From the NCBI GenBank assembly GCA_009885515.1, contig VFKO01000250.1, positions 1 through 12,568 of the forward strand: a DNA stretch of 12,568 nucleotides. Direction: 5' to 3'. Source of the stretch: Rhodobiaceae bacterium. Lineage in GTDB: Bacteria; Pseudomonadota; Alphaproteobacteria; Micropepsales; Micropepsaceae. The translations under genes and the position numbers were made by a program. Of the stretch, positions 1 to 6,144 are shown piece after piece (the first letter of the stretch is position 1; each line of letters begins with the position of its first letter). The notes under the pieces were generated by a model. That model made no database searches and was not told the DNA's origin. It saw only the letters and a program-made list of their open reading frames with translations.

Positions 1-241
1 AACGCGAAAAGGCGCTTGATGTATTCACGCTGGCGTTCGTCGACGGTCCAGTGGCGCGGTGGTTTATGGCGGACGGAAGTTTGTATCTGAAGAATGTGGG
101 CGCGGCACAGTTTGCGCTGGGCGGGCGGGCGCTGGAGCACGGAACGGGTTACTGCCTGGATGATTTCTCCGCGGCTGCGTTCTGGTTGTCGCCGGTGGTG
201 ACGCCGATGTTGCGCCGGGCGCGGTGAAGCATGTGGATTGA
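1..241 (+). pseudogene. GNAT-family N-acetyltransferase remnant (N-terminal part, frameshifted and truncated)
   Basis: Reading from base 3, the frame runs 74 codons to a TGA at 225-227. It encodes a segment resembling the N-terminal half of bacterial GNAT acetyltransferases of about 200 residues: a TLAFVDGPVARW stretch, then FALGGRALEHGTGY, then AAFWLSP. In intact relatives the last motif continues as WLPPG followed by an acidic segment and the acetyl-CoA-binding half. Here the +1 frame after the AFWLSP codons reads GGDADVAPGAVKHVD and stops at 239-241, as if one G were lost near 194-198. Even with that base restored the C-terminal catalytic half is absent, because the next gene starts at 251. 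The family assignment is by eye and the true start lies outside the window. It could instead be a short degenerate paralogue still being translated. Confidence 0.6.
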
Positions 242-250
242 TCACACGTG

Positions 251-1069
251 ATGACCAACCTGTTTTTGAACGGTGAACGAAGGCTTCGGAGCGGGTGGTG
301 GGTTGCCATTTTTATGGCCGTGATCGCAGGGTTTCTATTTCCGCTGATCTTTCTTGCGCGTGACCAGGGCGGTGACGTGCCGGTCATCCAACAGGCCGGG
401 GTTGTTTTGGTTGCCTCGCTTTTTTGTCAGCTGCTCAGGCGCAAGCCCGTGAAAGAACTTCTAGGGCCTCTGAATTGGCAATGGCCGCGGCAGTTGATGG
501 TTGGGGCATTGCTGGGCGTGGGTTTGATGGCCGGGCCGGCACTGGTCTTGGGTGCCATGGGGGCGGTGTCATGGGGCTTCAATGGCGATGGTCTGGCTGC
601 GATCGGTCCAATGCTTGGCGTGCTGGCGGCCGCCGCGGTTACGGAAGAACTGATGTTCAGGGGTTTCGTCTTTCAACGCCTGATTGACGGCATCACGGCG
701 TGGCCCGCCCAACTGGTGGTGGGGGCATTTTTTGTGCTCACTCACTCTGATGCACTGCGCAGCATTGGCGATTTGGGGTATCTTGCGGGGCTAAATATTT
801 TCCTTGCGTCGATTTTGTTTGGGCTGGCATTTTTGCGCACAAGAAGCCTCGCCATGCCTTTGGGAATGCATTTTTCTGCTAACGCCATACAAGGTCCCGT
901 GCTTGGTTTTGGCGTGAGCGGCAGTGATCAAGCGGGGTTGCTGATCAAGACCAGTCACGGTGTCCCTGATTGGTTGACCGGAGGCGATTTCGGTCTAGAG
1001 GCGAGCCTGCCGGGGATTTGCTTCTTGATTGCACTGATTGGCGTGATGTGGGTGTGGCCGCGAAGCTGA
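251..1069 (+). CDS. CPBP-family intramembrane glutamic endopeptidase (Abi/CAAX-like)
   Basis: A 272-residue hydrophobic protein with the three signature motifs of the CPBP (CAAX protease and bacteriocin-processing) family: EExxxR at E132-R137 in TEELMFRG, FxxxH at F161-H165 in FFVLTH, and HxxxN at H207-N211 in HFSAN. These residues form the active site within the membrane in this family. About seven or eight hydrophobic segments are visible, with an arginine-rich N-terminus before the first (residues 16-36). Substrates cannot be predicted: members include eukaryotic prenyl-protein proteases, bacteriocin-immunity proteins and many bacterial proteins of unknown target. The ATG at 251 is preferred over the in-frame GTG at 248, although neither has a clear ribosome binding site. 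The gene directly follows the GNAT remnant and ends 24 bp from the convergent DUF2785 gene. Confidence 0.88.
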   Translation: MTNLFLNGERRLRSGWWVAIFMAVIAGFLFPLIFLARDQGGDVPVIQQAGVVLVASLFCQLLRRKPVKELLGPLNWQWPRQLMVGALLGVGLMAGPALVLGAMGAVSWGFNGDGLAAIGPMLGVLAAAAVTEELMFRGFVFQRLIDGITAWPAQLVVGAFFVLTHSDALRSIGDLGYLAGLNIFLASILFGLAFLRTRSLAMPLGMHFSANAIQGPVLGFGVSGSDQAGLLIKTSHGVPDWLTGGDFGLEASLPGICFLIALIGVMWVWPRS

Positions 1070-1093
1070 CGTCGGGGTGGCTGCCTCATCAAG

Positions 1094-2002
1094 TTACGGC
1101 AGCGCGCGAATGGCTGCTTCGGCGCCGGGGAGCAGGGTGTCGTCGCTGGTGTTTTTGTTGAGGCGCGCATTGAGATAGAGTGTTTGCATGAAGGCATCGA
1201 CGTTGTGGAGGCGTGCCAGGTTGGCCGTCGACGCGTAGGCATCGTTCCATGAGGCGAGCGGTGCGGGGGCGGCCACTTGTTCGAGCCATGCGCTCCATTC
1301 GGCCTGGCTGAACAGATTTCGCTGGGCGATCTGGAGAATGGGGGCGGCGAGACGCTGGGGTTCGCCGAAAATGTAGGAGTGACTGGGCGGTGAAATCTGC
1401 AATGCTATCGCGTCACAAATGCGTTGAAGGTCGGGCTTGACAAACGCCGGGTTGAGCGCCAGCTGCAGCATCAGATCGGCGCCGTGCGCAATGCCGTGGC
1501 GCCAGCCCTCGCGATCATCGAAGCCGCGATAGTCGTGCACGTTGGTGAGATAAGTCACGCCGGCCGTGAGCAGGCGGGCGCGGCGTTGCGGGGTGAGAAA
1601 TGCCTTGATGCGGTCGGCGCGGGCGATTTCGGCGAGCGCCAGTGCAGCGAAGGGGCGTTCGAAGCCGGCGCCTTCGGGGGCCGTGAGGCGTGCTTCGAGA
1701 TCGTCTTGCAGGGACAGCATGGTGCCGTCCGTGAGCAGGCGGGCGCGCAGGAAATGGAACAGTGCTTCGTAGGCGATGCCGTCACGCAGTGCGGGGTCGG
1801 GTGAAGTGAGGCAATCGGTGAGGGCGCGGGCGAGGGCGTTGCGCGCGGTGTCATCGGCGATGGCCCATTTTGCCGCCTTGAGCCCATCGAGTTGGGCGCG
1901 GCTATAGTTCGCGGGCGGGCACGTGGCGTGGGCGATGGAGCTGTTGGCGCTAAGCGCGGAAAGCGCCGTGGCTGCCACAACAAGCACGCGCATGATCTGC
2001 AT
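1094..2002 (-). CDS. Secreted DUF2785 domain-containing protein
   Basis: A 302-residue protein with a Sec-type signal peptide: charged start, hydrophobic core at residues 5-20, and a likely cleavage after AHA at residue 26. The mature part is alpha-helical in character and carries the stretch recognised in DUF2785 proteins, LTNVHDYRGFDDREGWRHG followed by IAHGADLMLQLALNP. Function is unknown. The conserved aromatic, His and Asp residues could bind a ligand or metal, but that is a guess. The ATG at 2002 is chosen over an upstream TTG at 2008 because AGGGA sits about 8 nt before it. It is transcribed alone, convergent with the CPBP gene, with mipZ divergent 431 bp away. Confidence 0.82.
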   Translation of the reverse strand: MQIMRVLVVAATALSALSANSSIAHATCPPANYSRAQLDGLKAAKWAIADDTARNALARALTDCLTSPDPALRDGIAYEALFHFLRARLLTDGTMLSLQDDLEARLTAPEGAGFERPFAALALAEIARADRIKAFLTPQRRARLLTAGVTYLTNVHDYRGFDDREGWRHGIAHGADLMLQLALNPAFVKPDLQRICDAIALQISPPSHSYIFGEPQRLAAPILQIAQRNLFSQAEWSAWLEQVAAPAPLASWNDAYASTANLARLHNVDAFMQTLYLNARLNKNTSDDTLLPGAEAAIRALP

Positions 2003-2086
2003 GGTCAATTCCCTGTTGGTGTCAGATTATCGGGGCGGCTGCGTCTGGTCGATCACAAGGCTGTGATGCGGCCGTTTGGCAGGGGC

Positions 2087-2115
2087 TTGACAGGGGCGTG
2101 TTAGTTCCTTATATG
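2087..2115 (+). promoter_or_regulatory. Putative sigma70-type promoter pointing toward mipZ
   Basis: TTGACA at 2087-2092 and TATATG at 2110-2115 are separated by exactly 17 bp, close to the housekeeping consensus. The next recognised gene downstream on this strand is mipZ, about 320 bp away, so a transcript from here would have a long leader crossing the inverted repeat at 2271-2323, or might be a separate small RNA. Between 2116 and 2270 no convincing ORF was found. A second TTGACA at 2188-2193 has no matching -10. Confidence 0.4.
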
Positions 2116-2270
2116 TTCCTTTGGCGGGTGGCTTATATATTTCGGTGATTATTTTCGTCCGGCAGGTGGTCTGCCGGGCGCTGCGACTTGACATTGTGGT
2201 AGGCGTTTTTTCGAACCGCGGTCGCCGCGCCGGGAGAATAGCGTCTCGTTGGTCCATAGGACAATTGAGA

Positions 2271-2323
2271 CAGGACAAACAGGACAGTGTTTTGGGACAG
2301 TGTCCGATGTCCTGTTTGTCCTG
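2271..2323. repeat. Perfect 16-bp inverted repeat made of GGACA/TGTCC words
   Basis: The left arm at 2271-2286 (CAGGACAAACAGGACA) and the right arm at 2308-2323 are exact reverse complements around a 21-bp spacer. The spacer holds a further palindrome, GGACAgTGTCC at 2295-2305. The word GGACA occurs at 2259, 2273, 2282, 2295 and again at 2363; TGTCC occurs at 2301, 2308 and 2317. GGACAGTGT is directly repeated at 2282 and 2295. As RNA this would fold into a very stable hairpin but has no U-tract, so a simple terminator is unlikely. It lies 110 bp before the mipZ start. It may be an operator cluster, a leader structure or a dispersed repeat, and sequence alone does not decide. Confidence 0.75.
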
Positions 2324-2433
2324 AAATTCGTGGCCGAAATCTGCTGGTTTTTCTCGGGATTAGGACAGGCGGCGGTGCTAAATTGGTGCGATCCAGGCGA
2401 ATCAGCGCCTTTTGGGCTTACAATGGACGGGGC

Positions 2434-3228
2434 ATGGGCGGCATAACGCCTTCAGTGATTGTGGTCGGAAACGAGAAGGGCGGGTCGGGCAAGTCGACCG
2501 TCGCTATGCATCTGGTTGCGGGCCTTATGGCTTCGGGCTTGCGGGCGGGGGCGATCGATCTTGACCACCGCCAGCAGAGCCTGTCGCACTTCTTCGCCAA
2601 CCGGGCGCAGTGGGCGGAGCGGCAGGGGCGGGCGGTGGCACTGCCCAAGCTGATCACGTTGGCGCCGGAGCGGGCAAGTTTTGAGGTTGCGGTTTCTGAA
2701 TTGGGTCAGGAAAGCGATGTCATCGTTGTCGATTGTCCGGGCGCCGATACGGCACTGGGCCGGGTGGCGCATGCAAATGCCACGATCATCGTGTCACCGC
2801 TGAACGACAGTTTCGTCGACTTCGCTTTGCTGGCCAGTGTCGATCCTGAAACGTACGAGGCCAGAACGCCCAGCATCTACGCGGAGTTCGTTTGGGAGAG
2901 CCGCAAGCGCCAGATGATCGAGCGGCGGCGGACCATAGACTGGCTGGTGGTGCGCAACCGGATGTCTGCCATGGAGACGCACAACAAAAGGCGGGTAACC
3001 CAGGCCTTGACGAAGCTGTCACAACGCATCGGGTTTCGCCTGGCGCCGGGCTTGAGCGAGCGGGTGGTGTATCGCGAACTGTTTCCCAAAGGATTGACGG
3101 TGCTCGATTTGATGGAAGGAAAAACACGCGGGATCACGATGAGCCAGATCGCTGCACGGGCCGAAGTGCGCGGGTTGATTGCGGCGCTACGCTTGCCGCA
3201 GTTTGCGAAGATTGCTGCTGCCGGTTAG
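2434..3228 (+). CDS. mipZ: Division-plane positioning ATPase MipZ (ParA/MinD family)
   Basis: A 264-residue P-loop ATPase. The deviant Walker A motif GNEKGGSGKST spans residues 12-22, with signature lysine K15 and catalytic-site lysine K20. The next strand ends in AIDLDHRQ (D42, D44), a MipZ hallmark, and DVIVVDCPGAD is the Walker B/switch region. Further MipZ-like segments are SPLNDSFVDFALLASVDP, the Trp-containing VWESRKRQ, DWLVVRNRMS and RIGFRLAPGLSERVVYRELFPKGLT, all resembling Caulobacter MipZ rather than plasmid ParA. Known role: dimers bind DNA around ParB at the origin and inhibit FtsZ assembly near the poles, restricting the Z ring to midcell. The start at 2434 is chosen because it places the P-loop at the usual distance. 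The frame stays open upstream to about 2287, but that part resembles no MipZ. Only a weak GGACGGGG precedes the ATG. Its stop overlaps the convergent carboxypeptidase stop. Confidence 0.9.
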   Translation: MGGITPSVIVVGNEKGGSGKSTVAMHLVAGLMASGLRAGAIDLDHRQQSLSHFFANRAQWAERQGRAVALPKLITLAPERASFEVAVSELGQESDVIVVDCPGADTALGRVAHANATIIVSPLNDSFVDFALLASVDPETYEARTPSIYAEFVWESRKRQMIERRRTIDWLVVRNRMSAMETHNKRRVTQALTKLSQRIGFRLAPGLSERVVYRELFPKGLTVLDLMEGKTRGITMSQIAARAEVRGLIAALRLPQFAKIAAAG

Positions 3229-4637
3229 CGGACGGCGATCGGCAGGCTGGCGCGCGAGGTCGCTTGATCCCAGGCGCCGTCGGTGACCACAAGGCAGCTG
3301 ACGCCGCGTTTCTGGATTTGGTCGCAGAGGGTTTCGGCTTTCTTTGGTGTGAAAGCGCCGAAGCGCACACGGAAGAACGTGTCGCCGTTGACGTCGAGCG
3401 CTACAACAGCACTAGCCGCGCCGGACAATAGATCTCGCATTTGCGTGCGTACACTTTGTAACTGGTTTTCGGCATTGTCACGTGAGGAGTGGGCGCCAAC
3501 CTGGATGCCCCATTTGCCGCCAGTCACAGGTATGCCGCTGCGCGTCTGATCCGCGGTGTCACCTTGTCCGTATTCACGCGGTGAGGATGCAAGCGATGCC
3601 ACGACTGCAGGTTGGGCGTTGGCCACAGAAATGATGCCGGATGACCCGGCTGGTGCGGCTTGCGGCTGGGGCCTGGATTCGGTGGCGCGCTCGGTCGCTT
3701 CGGCAGCCTCAGCTTCGTCGTCATCCAGGACCAGCGGTGACATGGCTATGACCACCGGGGCAAGGCGTCCGAGGCCCAGTTTTGTGAACTCAGCCTCGAG
3801 CAATTGGGCGGTCATGACGTCGCGTTCGCGGGCCGAGCGTCCGCCCATGACGATGGAAATGAGGCGCGTGCCTTGACGGGTGGCGGAGCTTGCCAAATTG
3901 AATCCCGACATGCGGGTATAGCCGGTTTTCAAGCCGTCAGCGCCGTCGAAGAAGCGCAGAAGGTTGTTGTGGCCGGCGTAGCTGCGGCCGCCCCAGACGA
4001 AGCTCTGCAGGCGGAAATAGGGATAGAACTCGGAGAAATCTCCGATCAAGCGACGGCTCAGAATGACGAGGTCGCTGGCGGTCGAGCGTTGGTTTGTGTC
4101 TGGCAAGCCGGAGGCGTTGACGAAGGTGGTGCGCGTCATGCCGAGTTCGCGAGCCTTTTGCGTCATCTTGGCAGCGAACTGGTATTCGCTGCCGCCGATG
4201 TGCTCGGCGACAATGACGGCGACGTCATTGGCGGAGCGTACGATCAAGGCTTTGATGGCATCTTCGACAGTCAGCGTTTCGCCCGCATCTATGCCAAGTT
4301 TGGTCGGGTCTTGCGAGGCGGCATACGACGAGGCCGTCATCGTTGTGGAGAGGGAAAGGTTGCCGCGGTCGATCTGCTCAAACAGCATGTACAGCGTCAT
4401 CATTTTTGTGAGCGAAGCCGGGTAGCGGGTATCGTTCGACATGCGCTCATGCAAGACGCGGCCACTGTTGGCATCGACGACGACAGCGGCGAATTTTTCG
4501 ACATAAGGTTCGGGCGCGCGATAATGGCGCACACGTTTCTTTTTGCGAGCAGCATCGGCGGTTGCAATCGACATCACAACGCCAAGCATCACCAGCACTG
4601 ATATCAAAAGTCTGATTGGCCGCACGCGCCCTACCAT
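3225..4637 (-). CDS. D-alanyl-D-alanine carboxypeptidase (PBP5/6 type) with C-terminal SPOR domain
   Basis: A 470-residue exported penicillin-binding protein. An N-terminal signal/anchor covers about residues 8-29 and is followed by a basic stretch (RKKKRVRHYR). The serine peptidase S11 domain (about 45-290) shows all three active-site motifs: SxxK as S75-L-T-K78, SxN as S135-A-N137 and KTG at 237-239. It trims the terminal D-Ala from peptidoglycan stem peptides in the periplasm. A Pro/Ala/Glu-rich linker (about 300-370) leads to a SPOR domain (about 373-452: GKWGIQVGAHSSRDNAENQL to FFRVRFGAFTPKKAETLC), the family that binds denuded glycan at division septa. This arrangement fits alphaproteobacterial DacF/DacC-like enzymes. 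The SPOR domain and the neighbouring mipZ suggest division-associated activity. No strong ribosome binding site is seen before the ATG. Confidence 0.92.
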   Translation of the reverse strand: MVGRVRPIRLLISVLVMLGVVMSIATADAARKKKRVRHYRAPEPYVEKFAAVVVDANSGRVLHERMSNDTRYPASLTKMMTLYMLFEQIDRGNLSLSTTMTASSYAASQDPTKLGIDAGETLTVEDAIKALIVRSANDVAVIVAEHIGGSEYQFAAKMTQKARELGMTRTTFVNASGLPDTNQRSTASDLVILSRRLIGDFSEFYPYFRLQSFVWGGRSYAGHNNLLRFFDGADGLKTGYTRMSGFNLASSATRQGTRLISIVMGGRSARERDVMTAQLLEAEFTKLGLGRLAPVVIAMSPLVLDDDEAEAAEATERATESRPQPQAAPAGSSGIISVANAQPAVVASLASSPREYGQGDTADQTRSGIPVTGGKWGIQVGAHSSRDNAENQLQSVRTQMRDLLSGAASAVVALDVNGDTFFRVRFGAFTPKKAETLCDQIQKRGVSCLVVTDGAWDQATSRASLPIAVR

Positions 4638-4717
4638 TTTCTGTACTCAGTCCTAAAACTTTGGTTCAGTGAAACGGCAGGCACAGTCATGCCAAACAAA
4701 TCAGCAAGGAGCAGACT

Positions 4718-4963
4718 ATGCTTTTCGCCGATGCCCCCGTGGCCCTCAACAAGTCCAACAGTTTGCCAGATTTTTCTGGTTTGGAAAGTGTTAACATGGC
4801 CAAGAATTCCGCCTCAAGGGTTAGGCACTCAGTGAACCGACTCCTGTCAGCCTATCTTGAACGCATTTCCCGTTGCTGTTTGGTTAACAAAAAATGTGTG
4901 CAATCGCACAATTTTTTGTGCGGTGCACAAATTTTACTTGACATTCGTGGCATTATACCGTAA
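4718..4963 (+). CDS. Possible small protein of unknown function (81 aa)
   Basis: The only coding argument is a perfect AAGGAG at 4706-4711, six bases before the ATG at 4718. The 81-residue product resembles nothing I recognise. It has no clear signal peptide, contains four cysteines (three of them within about 10 residues mid-protein) and a hydrophobic C-terminal end. Its last 70 bp run through the putative PhaR operators and the phasin -35 box (4897-4963), which argues against conserved coding at that end. It may be a real short gene with a non-conserved tail, a leader peptide or chance. The rest of the 4638-5061 gap holds the phasin control region and the unrecognised promoter of the divergent carboxypeptidase. 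Confidence 0.3.
   Translation: MLFADAPVALNKSNSLPDFSGLESVNMAKNSASRVRHSVNRLLSAYLERISRCCLVNKKCVQSHNFLCGAQILLDIRGIIP
4897..4931. promoter_or_regulatory. Two tandem palindromes resembling PhaR operators
   Basis: TGTGC-AATC-GCACA lies at 4897-4910, and TTTGTGC-GGT-GCACAAA, with perfect 7-bp arms, at 4915-4931. Both have the TGC-N3/4-GCA core that PhaR regulators of polyhydroxyalkanoate genes recognise in alphaproteobacteria. From memory, the Bradyrhizobium consensus is TGCRNYGCASMA, which 4919-4930 satisfies apart from register and 4920-4930 matches closely as TGC-GGT-GCACAA. They lie immediately upstream of the TTGACA box at 4938, in front of a phasin gene, a classic PhaR target. PhaR itself is not in the window. 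Confidence 0.6.
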
Positions 4964-4966
4964 CAA
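4938..4966 (+). promoter_or_regulatory. Putative phasin promoter (sigma70-type)
   Basis: TTGACA at 4938-4943 is a perfect -35 box. At 17 bp spacing the -10 candidate is TAACAA (4961-4966), a moderate match. Transcription would begin near 4973, giving a leader of roughly 90 nt to the phasin start. The box sits between two PhaR-like palindromes upstream and one PhaR-like element just downstream, an arrangement suited to repression by blocking polymerase. Confidence 0.5.
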
Positions 4967-4976
4967 AAGCTTATGT

Positions 4977-4988
4977 TGCAGTGCAGCA
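4977..4988. promoter_or_regulatory. Third PhaR-like element at the presumed transcription start
   Basis: TGCAGTGCAGCA at 4977-4988 has the TGC-AGT-GCA core and fits the remembered PhaR consensus TGCRNYGCASMA at every position. It lies about 10 bp downstream of the proposed -10 box, overlapping the expected transcription start of the phasin gene. Confidence 0.5.
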
Positions 4989-5061
4989 TTTTGTATTTGC
5001 CGCCTAGAATTGACGGTTAATACAAGTATGCAGCGAAGCGATCTGATCAGAGAACATTAAA

Positions 5062-5529
5062 ATGGCCCGCAAGAGCAATCAAAAGCCGGCAAGCGAGGCC
5101 AAGGAGCACGTCATGAAAAACGGGAACGAAGCCATGAAAAACGGATTTGAAACTATGACCAAGTCATTCGAGAAGTTCTCGGGCTTTGGGAAAGAAAATG
5201 TCGAAGCCTATATGCAGGCCTCGACCGCCTTCGCCAAAGTCTTTGAGCGCATTAATGGAGAGATCTTCAATTTCTCCAAACAGCAAGTTGAAGACGGCGT
5301 CGCTGCTTTCAAAGCGGTGTCGGGTGCCAAGAGCGTCCACGAAGCGTGGGAAGTCCAAAGCGATTTCGCCAAGTCTGCGCTTGACGCCTATGTCGCGCAA
5401 GCAACGAAGATGAACGATCTTTGGATGGGTGCAGCCAAGCAGGCGGCAGAGCCGTTCAGCTCGCGCTTCGCTGAATTCACAGAGAAAATGCAAGATATTC
5501 GTACGCCGTTCGCGCGAGCTGCCGAGTAA
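5062..5529 (+). CDS. Phasin family protein (polyhydroxyalkanoate granule-associated)
   Basis: A 155-residue, helical, coiled-coil-prone protein with few aromatics, typical of phasin_2-type proteins. Characteristic pieces are FEKFSGFGKENVEAYMQASTAFAKVFERINGEIFNFSKQQVEDGVAAFKAVSGAKSVHEAWEVQSDFAKSALDAYVAQATKMNDL, ending with FSSRFAEFTEKMQ. Phasins coat polyhydroxyalkanoate granules and control their number and size. The N-terminus contains a short duplication, MKNGNEA/MKNGFET. Two starts compete: ATG 5062 has no good ribosome binding site, while the in-frame ATG 5113 has a perfect AAGGAG six bases upstream and would give 138 residues. The longer form is listed because its first residues look protein-like, with modest certainty. 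PhaR-like operators lie upstream and a terminator follows. Confidence 0.88.
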   Translation: MARKSNQKPASEAKEHVMKNGNEAMKNGFETMTKSFEKFSGFGKENVEAYMQASTAFAKVFERINGEIFNFSKQQVEDGVAAFKAVSGAKSVHEAWEVQSDFAKSALDAYVAQATKMNDLWMGAAKQAAEPFSSRFAEFTEKMQDIRTPFARAAE

Positions 5530-5552
5530 TTTTTAGGCATCAGAGTTGGTTG

Positions 5553-5587
5553 AAAGGGCTTGGAGGCTGTTGTCTCTGAGCCCTTTT
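5553..5587 (+). terminator. Hairpin terminator after the phasin gene
   Basis: AAAGGGCT at 5553-5560 pairs exactly with AGCCCTTT at 5579-5586 across an 18-nt loop, followed by a short T run. It is 24 bp past the phasin stop and ends before the DUF1499 start. The large loop and short T tract make it moderate in strength. Confidence 0.55.
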
Positions 5588-5619
5588 GCTTTCGGCGCCA
5601 GGCGGGTAGACTGACGTGC

Positions 5620-6039
5620 ATGACAGCACAGCAACGCATCGATTTTGCGACACTCAAGCGCCCGCGCACGCCCAACACGTTTCTGATGGCACCTGAGGGC
5701 TTTTGCCCATTGGCGAAAGCCGACGTGGTCTCAGCGGTGTATGGCGTTGGGGCGAAAAAGTTGCGGCAGGAATTTCTGAGTGCTGCCATTGCTCAAAATC
5801 GGGTTACACATTCCTTCGCGGACGACGCGGAACTCTATGATGATTTTATAGTGCGCTCGGCCTTGTTTGGATTTCCCGACAATGTGTCGGTAAAATTTCT
5901 GGACGTGAAGGGCGGGAAATCGACCCTCGCCGTTTATTCGCGGTCGGTTTATGGCCGGTCGGATCTTGGGATTAACCGGACCCGCACTTTGGCGTGGATG
6001 GCGCTTGTCAACAGTAGCGTTAAGCCGTTGGTTCCCTAG
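5620..6039 (+). CDS. DUF1499 family protein
   Basis: A 139-residue protein with the DUF1499 pattern: an N-terminal RIDFATLKRPRTPNTFLMAPEGFC segment, then a central FIVRSALFGFPDNVSVKFL strand pair, and the C-terminal LAVYSRSVYGRSDLGINRTRTLAWM motif, usual in this family. No signal peptide or membrane segment is seen in this form, although many family members are anchored. Biochemical function is unknown. The ATG at 5620 is used because the frame upstream of it runs into the terminator at 5553-5587. It is flanked by hairpins on both sides, so it is probably a single-gene unit. Confidence 0.8.
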   Translation: MTAQQRIDFATLKRPRTPNTFLMAPEGFCPLAKADVVSAVYGVGAKKLRQEFLSAAIAQNRVTHSFADDAELYDDFIVRSALFGFPDNVSVKFLDVKGGKSTLAVYSRSVYGRSDLGINRTRTLAWMALVNSSVKPLVP

Positions 6040-6047
6040 ATTCTATG

Positions 6048-6071
6048 GCCCCAGGCTCAACTTGGGGCTTT
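6048..6071 (+). terminator. Hairpin terminator after the DUF1499 gene
   Basis: GCCCCAGG at 6048-6055 and CTTGGGGC at 6061-6068 form an 8-bp stem, one pair being a G-U wobble, with a 5-nt loop followed by TTT. It begins 8 bp past the DUF1499 stop and separates that gene from clpS. Confidence 0.7.
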
Positions 6072-6144
6072 CAATTCGGCAGGGGCATCATATTTAATGA
6101 ACCCAACAGAATGACGTTTAACAAGGGAAGATATTGCGGCTAGC

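Noticed and set aside
240..253. ATCACACGTGAT-like palindrome just before the CPBP start
   Set aside because: It is imperfect and short, and one copy near a start codon is not enough to call an operator.
2121..2324. 67-codon plus-strand frame in the mipZ upstream gap
   Set aside because: No ribosome binding site, no recognisable protein character, and it runs through the inverted repeat.
2259..2367. GGACA words as a CRISPR-like array
   Set aside because: The units are 5 bp, irregularly spaced and inverted; there are no spacers of constant length and no cas gene.
2287..2433. Upstream extension of the mipZ frame
   Set aside because: The extra residues do not look like MipZ, and they begin inside the inverted repeat; the ATG at 2434 gives the normal distance to the P-loop.
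3804..4601. 265-codon plus-strand frame
   Set aside because: It lies antisense within the carboxypeptidase gene, whose SxxK, SxN and KTG motifs are intact; no domain seen.
5560..5619. Earlier start for the DUF1499 protein
   Set aside because: This stretch overlaps the phasin terminator hairpin, and the extra residues are not part of the family pattern.
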